Origin: Rhizopus sp. PT2906
Taxonomy: Eukaryota; Mucoromycota; Mucoromycetes; Mucorales; Rhizopodaceae
Assembly (NCBI GenBank): GCA_025529335.1
Contig: JAMYHX010000440.1
Coordinates: 1 to 64,000 of the forward strand
Direction: 5' to 3'
Length of the DNA stretch: 64,000 nucleotides
Shown: positions 57,420 through 64,000 of the stretch, in pieces
How the letters are laid out: every line of letters starts with the position of its first letter
Position numbering within the stretch: the stretch's first letter is position 1
Translations under genes and position numbers: made by a program
The notes under the pieces: model-generated
Seen by the model: the letters and a program-made list of their open reading frames with translations, nothing else
Told to the model about the DNA's origin: nothing
Database searches by the model: none

Positions 57420-59100
57420 AAGGAAGATGAGAGCTGGAAATGAGCGTAAAATCTGATTGGAAGAAGCTTAGAGAAGCCAGAGGAATTAACGCCAATCGAC
57501 ACCAATAAGTCCATGGTGGCTACTACCTTGGAGGGGTTGCGTCTAATTAGCTCATTTGGATCTAGCTAACTTCCTTGTTTAAATGGTACACCTAAATATG
57601 CAAAGAAAACCTCATGCAGGATGGCTTGGTTGTAGATGGTATATGTTATTGGTTCCAGTTGATTATCCAAGATAACGCATTTGGAGGAGTTTCATAGGTA
57701 TCCGATTTGTAGACTATGTTCTTCCCACTTTCTTAGCAGGTCAATCATTGTTACGCGTTCAGTTATTAGCATCCCATCATCTGCATAGAGCAAGCATGTC
57801 AGGAGCGGTGTTATTTCCAATGGCAACATGTTGGTGACGATAGCCTAGGGACGTAACCAGGCTGGAAGCTGATTTATATATACGGAGTAAAGGTGCAGTG
57901 AGAGAGCCAAGCCTTGGAGCACGTCTGTTTTGGGGTTGAGGTGATGAGAGGTTGTATTAGAGAGAAGAACATCAATTACATATCGTCAAAAAAGCAACGT
58001 AATAGACCAAGCATAGGAGGTGAAATGAAATGGTGCAGGGTGTCCCACGAAAAACTGCAGTTGACTATGTCGTATTCGGATTTGATATCAAGAAATGCTA
58101 AGACAGGTTTGATATGATAGTGTGTACACAGTGCCTTGAATCGTTGCAGATGGGATCAAAGCTCGTCGCCAACGTTCATTGTGTACCAGTATGGCCACGA
58201 CATTACAATAGGAATAGTAAATGTCAAAAATACGGTTATTATTGACATTCAATTTATGCAATCCGGAGCAAAGTTGGCCAGCAAGTACTCGAGCCTTCGT
58301 AGGAAGGCATATGTGCTGGAAACCTTGATTTTCGAAGAATGGATGTAATGCTCTGGCGGCACTACCTTGTCTTTGTAGTCGTCGCTGCTGTCTTTGTTGT
58401 ATCAGGTTTTCTTTTAATCGGTGTACTTGGTCGGGACCATGCCACGGTGATGGCGTTGACGCGAGTTCAGAGGCATCAATAGAGGATCGAGAGTTTGGCA
58501 GTACATGTGGCGTGGGCTGGCTGCGAGTCGATTTTTCGTGATTAAGTTGATTTGTAATCGGATAGTCGTGACACGGGGCTGTTATATTTCAGATTTGGGG
58601 GCTGTAAGCTCTTGAGTAAGACGCTGGATCATATCCAGAAGAGACTACGTGTCACCTGATTGATTGCCAAGTGCATGTTGTTGGAAAGTTGGAGATGGCT
58701 GGGAAGGCCGAGAAATTTTACCAGTTTCTGTAGAAGAGATCTGTGAAGAAGAAGTGCAAGAATGAACGATGCTCCTCATAGCTATATCTCTATAGCTACT
58801 ACGATACAACGAAAAATAGCTTGCGGGGGTTCCGTTCTAATGTGGCAGTTTCGGTGAAAGAAACCCTGTTTTTCACAATGAGGGCATTTTAAGGCCTTTT
58901 GGTATAGTTTGAACTGGACAATCAAGTCAGTAGTTTTTTCTGAAGTAAGGACACTTGATGTGCTTGTGATGTTGTTTTGGTTGATGAGCCAGATGGCATA
59001 CTTAGGGTCGTTTTGTTATCAGAGTATAGGTTTTGTAAATTAGCGGAAAGAAAGCTCGTAGCTGACAGTTTTCTAACACAAACATCGAATTTCAGAGTCT
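57420..59100 (-). mobile_element. Decayed LINE copy D (ORF1 zinc knuckle and reverse transcriptase)
   Basis: Read on the minus strand. Near 58,890-58,830 a zinc knuckle of an ORF1 protein appears (LKCPHCEKQGFFHRNCH). From about 58,150 a reverse transcriptase follows: VLAFLDIKSEYDIVN, PPMLGLLRCFF, a degenerate LQG box, LLYADDGML with an intact YADD (near 57,790), SKCVILDNQ and FAYLGVPFKQG. Stops and frameshifts are dense and the endonuclease is missing or unreadable. It is related to, but clearly diverged from, LINE copies A-C, and lies in the 2.2 kb between the poly(A) tract and the peptidase gene. Confidence 0.7.
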
Positions 59101-59201
59101 GCGGCTTTACTTTTTAGAAACACTGCACATGGTTTCCAAAAGACAGCGATGTGCGTTTTATTTTATTGATGCAATCAAGTTTTATTTCTCACTCGTTTCG
59201 A

Positions 59202-61526
59202 TTAAAGTGATTGATAATGTAAGGCGATCTTGGTTTGTTGAGTGTGTTTATTGATCCAGTCAAGCACTTGATAAAGTAGTTAGTACAGATAAATAAATGA
59301 GATATTATATTACCTTCTTTATGCCATCTTAAAGAATTGGCAGGCTTCAATACCCAGTGATTTTCGTCTGGGAAGTAAAGGAAGCGGGATTCGATACCTT
59401 GCCTTTGAAGAGCAGTAAATGCAGATAAAGACTCACAAGTGGTTAACCTATAATCACGACCACCATGAATGAATAAAGTAGGTGTCTTCCAGTTATGAAC
59501 ATAGTTGGCAGGAGACCATTTTTCATATAATTCTCTATTGTCAGGATGAATGGGCGTTCCCTTGAACTGTATATATAAAAGATAAAAAAAGTGTTTAAAA
59601 ACAAGTAATCTTTGTTTACCTCTCTTTCAGGGAAATAAAGTTCATCTGTTGTATAATAAGCTTGAAGAGTAGAGAACATACCATCATGGTTCACCAAGAC
59701 CTTAAATTTGTTACTGTGTCCATTAATCCAGTTGGCCATATAGCCACCATATGAAGCGCCAAGTCCTGCTACACGCTCAGGATCCAAGTAATCATACTTA
59801 CTGAGGATATGATCAACACCAGTTTCAATGTCATAGAAAGGATGAGATCCCCAGTTACCGCCAATAGAATCTGTAAAGTTTTGACCATAGCCAGTCGAGC
59901 CATGGAAATTGATGGCGATAACACCATATCCAGCGCCTGCAAAGATCTGAGGATTCCAACGAGTTGACCAGTTATCGTTCCAGGCGCCCTGAGGTCCACC
60001 ATGAATCAATACGGCCAGAGGATACTTTTTGCCTTCTTCAAACTGAGCGGGCTTCAGGTACCAACCATGTACTTGCTCATCCATGGCGCCAACAAAATCA
60101 ACATCTTCTGGTTCAGAAAAGTCAATGTCTGCCAAAGCCTGGGCAAGGCTCTTTTCGACAGTGAGGGGCTTGACTTGCTTGGTGTCGACATCGAGAAGGT
60201 AAGGAGCCACAGGGTGCTTCATCGAGCTCATGGTAAATAAAATGTTGCCAGACGGGAGAAGACGGAGATCAGAGGCATATTTTTCCTTGGTCAATTCAGT
60301 CACTTGTTCTGTTTGGAAATCGATAGCAAAGATCTTTTGCCTTCCTCTTTGTTCAGCAGTGACATAGAGTGTCTTTCCATCTGACACTACTTCATGAGGC
60401 GTACTGTCCCAAGACTCGGCCACAACCTTTCTCTTATCCGTCTTTAAGTCATATACGGTGATTCTGTTGCGGTCCGATTCGTACTGAGGTTTCATCATTT
60501 GGAAATAGATAAGAAGGCCGGATGGAGTGAAGTAAGGGTTAGAGGAGGCAGCAGGGATATCATCATTGATAGCCTTGGGTGAACCATTGCCTCTTGTAGA
60601 CACAAGGTAGATATGTGCAGATGTTTGCCAAGCATTGTCTGGTTTGGTTGATTTGGCAAGGAAAGCAAGTTGAGAAGCATCAGGGGAGATTGCAAAATCA
60701 CCAGCATCGCCCAGAGGGAAGATGGGTGATTCTAGTCCAGAATCTTTAAGTAGATTGATGGGCTCGTCTGCAAGTTGATACTTGTTGTCTTTGATTTCAA
60801 GATGAACAACGAATATATTGTTCTTTTTCTCTTGAACAAAGCTATCCCAATGTCTACATCCCCAGTCGAGTTATTACTTTTAAAAAAATACCCGTTTTTT
60901 TTTTTTCTTATTTACTACCTGACCATGAGGTGATCAAACACCATACCGGTATCCTTCTTAGTTTCAGCAATTTCTTTATCTCTTGCAGCTGTTCCTTCCA
61001 ATGTACCATCATCTGGGTAAACAGCAGAAGAGAAAGCAAGCAACTTATGATCAACGTTATACTTTACGTTACCAAATGCAGTAGGGAAATTAGTTAAGCG
61101 ATAAGGGCTCTTGTCAGCCAAGTTCAAGACATATAATTGATCCACTTCTTCTTTTAGGTCTTGGTCATGATGGAAATAAGCAACATGACTATCATCCAAA
61201 AAGAAGGGCTCGCTGTCACTTGTCTCGTAAGAGGGTTCAGTCAACTGTTCAACCGAGTTTGTCTCGATATTTAAAAGATAAAGACTACGAATAGTCTATA
61301 CACAATCATTAGATGAAATATATCTTTTGTGTATAAGCTATACCTTGGAGTCCTCAATATTGTAGGCTGACTGAGAATAGACAGCAAAGGTGCCATTGGG
61401 TGAAGTCACAGGCGCGGTAGGTCTTGGAAGTTCGATGAGATGAGCAGGAGTAAATTTCTTACCCATGGCAGTAAAAGAAAAGAATAATGCTCCGAAAAGG
61501 ACCGGGAGCGTACTTTTAACGATCAT
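59202..61526 (-). CDS. DPP5: Secreted dipeptidyl-peptidase V-like serine peptidase (S9)
   Basis: Five exons (61526-61344, 61295-60919, 60853-59620, 59566-59314, 59266-59202) give 703 residues, close to fungal DPP V. A signal peptide (MIVKSTLPVLFGALFFSFTA) leads. The N-terminal half is a beta-propeller with repeated short strands (AVYSQSAYN, AFSSAVYPDDG, YVTAEQRGRQKIFAID). The catalytic alpha/beta-hydrolase domain shows LIHGGPQGAWNDNWSTRW, GLGASYGGYMANW (Ser about 554), HGGRDYRL (Asp) and DENHWVLKP (His). It removes dipeptides from peptides outside the cell, complementing the subtilisin at 29-31.7 kb. The downstream neighbour is a dead LINE. Confidence 0.93.
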
Positions 61527-61788
61527 TTTACTTTAAAGAAACGAGAAGAGAGCGGGGACCAGGATTTGCTTTATAGAAAAATAAAAAAAAATCGCGCGCG
61601 CGCTCGCAGGATTGATGATAAATCCCTTAAAAGGAGATAAAAGACAAAAACGGAAGTACGATAGCATTTCTCCTGACCCTCGGAATAAATATCAATTAAA
61701 GCTCAGTCCAGCAAAAAACACACAACCATATTTGGAAATATGTGAGTAGCTCCAACTGATTTCTATATTCAGTGTTTCTTTTCTGGCC

Positions 61789-62370
61789 ATGTCTCAAGCT
61801 GATATTAGTTCTGCTTACACAATTCAAATACAATCAACCATTGATCAGTTAGAACATCAATTACTGACAATAAAGTAATCACGCTTAAAAAGAATGTTGA
61901 TTGATTTTGACATTTAATTAGAAATGAATCAAATAATTTAGCAATTCTTATTCAAAAGACGCGAGATGCATCGTTATTAACAGAAAAAGAGCTTTCAGAA
62001 ATAAAAGCAAATGTAATATAATAACAAAGTAAGAAAATGGATACTAACAATTCAGCCATAGATGGATATGTTGTCAGTCTATAATAATAAGCTATTATCC
62101 ATCAAGGCAACCATGTCGATGCTCAGTGGAAGATCAAAGCAGCTACTAAGTAGAGCCGAGAAACTAAAACAGATAAAGATGGAGCATCTCTCACAAATTG
62201 ATGAAATAAAGCGTATAGAACAACAAAAGGACCAATCAATTGCTGCTGCTGTCATTCAGAACAAACAACCGACGATACCCAAGGCAGTGAAAAAGAAGAA
62301 GAAGGCAAGACAAGTTTTGTTGGAAGAAGAACATTCATCAGACTGGAAACCCAAACGTAAAGAGAAATAA
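61789..62370 (+). CDS. Coiled-coil protein, possibly a BLOC-1 subunit (pallidin/BLOC1S6-like)
   Basis: Three exons (61789-61874, 61922-62012, 62062-62370) give 161 residues. The product is almost wholly helical with heptads from about 10 to 110 (TIDQLEHQLLTIKNESNNLA, MSMLSGRSKQLLSRAEKLKQ), then a basic Lys-rich tail (KKKKKARQV). Size and coiled-coil layout fit BLOC-1 subunits, which act in endosome-lysosome sorting; the segment SGRSKQLLSRAEKLKQIK is the most similar part. The assignment is tentative, as coiled coils give weak evidence. It shares a 262-bp divergent intergenic region with the dipeptidyl peptidase gene and ends 19 bp from the eIF2-beta stop. Confidence 0.6.
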
Positions 62371-62389
62371 TAAAATTTTATTTTTTTTT

Positions 62390-63520
62390 TTATGCTCTGA
62401 GCGCACGTCTATCTTCCTTTGTCTGTGCTTTGAAACCTGTCTTGATGGCAGAGACGGAACGAGTCGAACCACAGTGTTCACAAGTAACAAAGTATAATCT
62501 GTTATCTTTGGTCATGATCGTGTTGGGAGATTTACAAGTCTTACAGGTGACGTATTCGACAATGTAACGACGCAGCACATTTTCGATTTGCTTTTGTTGG
62601 AAACGACCCTTGATGATCAATCTTTGAGCACCGTCGACGGAACCAGTTGTACCCAATTCGGCAAACAAGAACTGAATGACATGTTCAGCAGGACGGTGAA
62701 GTCTCTTGGAAATTTCTGATACGTTTGCAAAGATCGTCTTCTTGTTACCTTCACGATGAATTGAAGGAGGAACAATGGTGTATTTCTTCTTTTCGCCTGC
62801 CAATTCAGGATTATTTTGCTTCAGGATGTTGAACACACGGTCAAGGAGCTGATGATACATTAAGCACACTGGCAACTCGTTTATATATAATAATTACCTC
62901 TTCGTATGCATAGTCTCTGTCACTCTTCAACCAAGCTTCTTCACCAGCTTGTTTATCTGATTTATCTTCGACAACTTCTTCATCTGCATTTTCATCAGCC
63001 AAGTCAGCTTCAAATTGAGCCATAGACTTCTTCTTTTTCTTCTTTTTCTTTAAAGCACCGAAATCTAATTCTTCATCATTATCAGCTGCGGCTTCAGTTT
63101 CAGCAGGAGCATCCTTGTGATAGATATGTTTATATTCTTGTCTGTTAACCCATTCTTTTATCATTTACCTCTTCAGTTGACTTAGCCTTCTTTTTCTTTT
63201 TCTTTTTCAAGTCGGCAAACATGGCATCAGGATCCTCTTCGGCATCTAATTATAACGTTTTAACTTTAATCTTTCTCATTATTGTCTTGCTGTTACCATC
63301 TTGTTCACCAGCTACTTCTTCATTATCAGCAGCATTAGTAGGTTCAGAAGGTTCGGCTTCTGCTTCGAAATCAACCTTCTTCTTGGACTTCTTCTTCTTT
63401 TTTAATTTAGAAAAGTCGACCTGTAATAATACAATTGTTAGTTTCTTTTGTTTCATAAACTGTGTCTATTACTTCTTCGTCGTCAAATTGTTGAACAGGT
63501 TCTTTTTCGTTGTCTGACAT
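62390..63520 (-). CDS. SUI3: Translation initiation factor eIF2 beta subunit
   Basis: Five exons (63520-63473, 63420-63297, 63245-63169, 63113-62898, 62848-62390) give 307 residues. The N-terminal half has three lysine-rich boxes in acidic surroundings (KLKKKKKSKKK, LKKKKKKKAK, LKKKKKKKKS), the binding sites for eIF5 and eIF2B-epsilon. The C-terminal half holds the conserved domain (DRVFNILKQNNPELAG, TIFANVSEISKRLHRP, KGRFQQKQIENVLRRY) and the C2-C2 zinc finger (VTCKTCKSP, VTCEHCGS). It is part of the ternary complex bringing Met-tRNAi to the 40S ribosome. The fourth exon uses a CACAAG acceptor. All key features of the family are present. Confidence 0.97.
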
Positions 63521-63842
63521 TGCTTACGAGAATAAAAAAGAGTAGTTTTAATTTTTTCTTTTTCAAAAAAAAATGCGACCAAACTCTAACGTCACAGCGG
63601 GATGACCTCCCTTTAGAGAAAATTTTTTATGAAAAAATAAGTGATGATCCCCTCTTTTATGGCTATTTCTGACCACATATTAATACATTAATTGTATATA
63701 CTCCCTATTCACACCAGTAAGCTGCACACGTAGACACACACAAAGTAAACATACTGGAAAGGAAAATGACTCACGCTAAGCCACAGCTGTCTTTTAAAAT
63801 TAAAACTATGTACAATCAAGAACTCGAATTTATTATTACAAT
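63521..63842. promoter_or_regulatory. Intergenic region between eL15 3' end and eIF2-beta start
   Basis: Both flanking genes are on the minus strand, so this holds the eIF2-beta promoter and the downstream end of eL15. It contains an A/T-rich stretch near 63,560. No specific element is assigned. Confidence 0.5.
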
Positions 63843-64000
63843 TTAACGGTAGCGACGAAGAGAAAGAGTGTTGCGACGCTTCCAGGTGGCACGACGGCCG
63901 GATCCCTTGGTGTTGTTGAATCTGTGTCCCTTTTGGTGACCACGAGACTTCTTGCCGATAGCAGTCAAGCCACGGGCTTCACGACGCTTGTGAACGGGGT
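63843..64000 (-). CDS. RPL15: Ribosomal protein eL15 (L15), C-terminal 52 residues
   Basis: The minus frame ends at the TAA 63,845-63,843 and runs off the window. It reads HKRREARGLTAIGKKSRGHQ, then KGHRFNNTKGSGRR and ATWKRRNTLSLRRYR at the stop, the invariant C-terminus of eukaryotic eL15. This protein binds the large ribosomal subunit RNA. Codon use is strongly biased to C- and G-ending codons, as expected of a ribosomal protein gene. The upstream exons lie beyond position 64,000. Confidence 0.95.
   Translation of the reverse strand, partial: PVHKRREARGLTAIGKKSRGHQKGHRFNNTKGSGRRATWKRRNTLSLRRYR

Noticed and set aside
1..64000. CRISPR arrays, bacterial operons or Shine-Dalgarno-led genes
   Set aside because: None are present; short spliceosomal introns throughout show nuclear fungal DNA.

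Overview
The window is nuclear DNA of a filamentous fungus, most likely an early-diverging Mucoromycota species of the Mucor/Rhizopus type. The evidence is AT-rich intergenic DNA, many introns of about 45-70 nt with GTAAGT-like donors, genes packed on both strands, and families such as a three-RRM plus MLLE protein, an SLC41 transporter, a FAR1-type zinc-finger protein and many decayed non-LTR retrotransposons. The species cannot be named from the sequence alone. Exon chains below were assembled by eye from splice signals and reading-frame phase; every exon sum I checked closes in frame except for the BTB gene at 37.8-39.0 kb.

Layout. Positions 1-74 hold the 5' part of a tRNA-Ser(AGA) gene (minus strand). 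Positions 75-14,460 are a transposon graveyard. It contains two inverted LTR-like repeats, one LINE split by an insertion (about 1,060-3,444), a nearly full-length dead LINE (about 3,445-7,958), an internally deleted LINE derivative (11,530-12,072), a gypsy chromodomain-integrase remnant, and a decayed Fanzor (eukaryotic TnpB-like) gene at about 7,965-8,530 with a second tail copy at 14,315-14,462. One host gene, an 8-exon two-pass membrane protein (8,629-10,704), sits inside this region. Positions 14,463-17,977 are gene-poor.

From 17,978 the window is mostly host genes. In order they are: an Rrm4-like RNA-binding protein; a class 3 lipase; an unrecognised 220-residue protein; a Bqt4-like tail-anchored APSES-fold protein; an SLC41/MgtE Mg2+ transporter; mitochondrial pyruvate dehydrogenase kinase; a secreted subtilisin-like protease; a gene-poor stretch with a tRNA-derived SINE candidate; an HSF-type transcription factor; a BTB/KCTD-like protein with pentapeptide-like repeats; mitochondrial IleRS; an inner-membrane peptidase (IMP) subunit; a small Cys/His protein; a large fatty acyl-CoA reductase/acyltransferase fusion; EAF6; a TTLL12-like protein; a FAR1-type zinc-finger protein; another decayed LINE; a secreted dipeptidyl peptidase (S9); a BLOC-1-like coiled-coil protein; eIF2-beta; and the C-terminal end of ribosomal protein eL15.

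Connections. Mitochondrial IleRS and the IMP subunit are head-to-head across 366 bp. The acyl-CoA reductase/acyltransferase fusion has the layout of the ciliate FARAT enzyme of ether-lipid synthesis, but its acyltransferase motif I has Ser where the catalytic His is expected. Three LINE 3' ends run into a 15-mer that matches the antisense 5' end of the tRNA-Ser gene at the window edge, which suggests target specificity for, or a tail derived from, tRNA-Ser.
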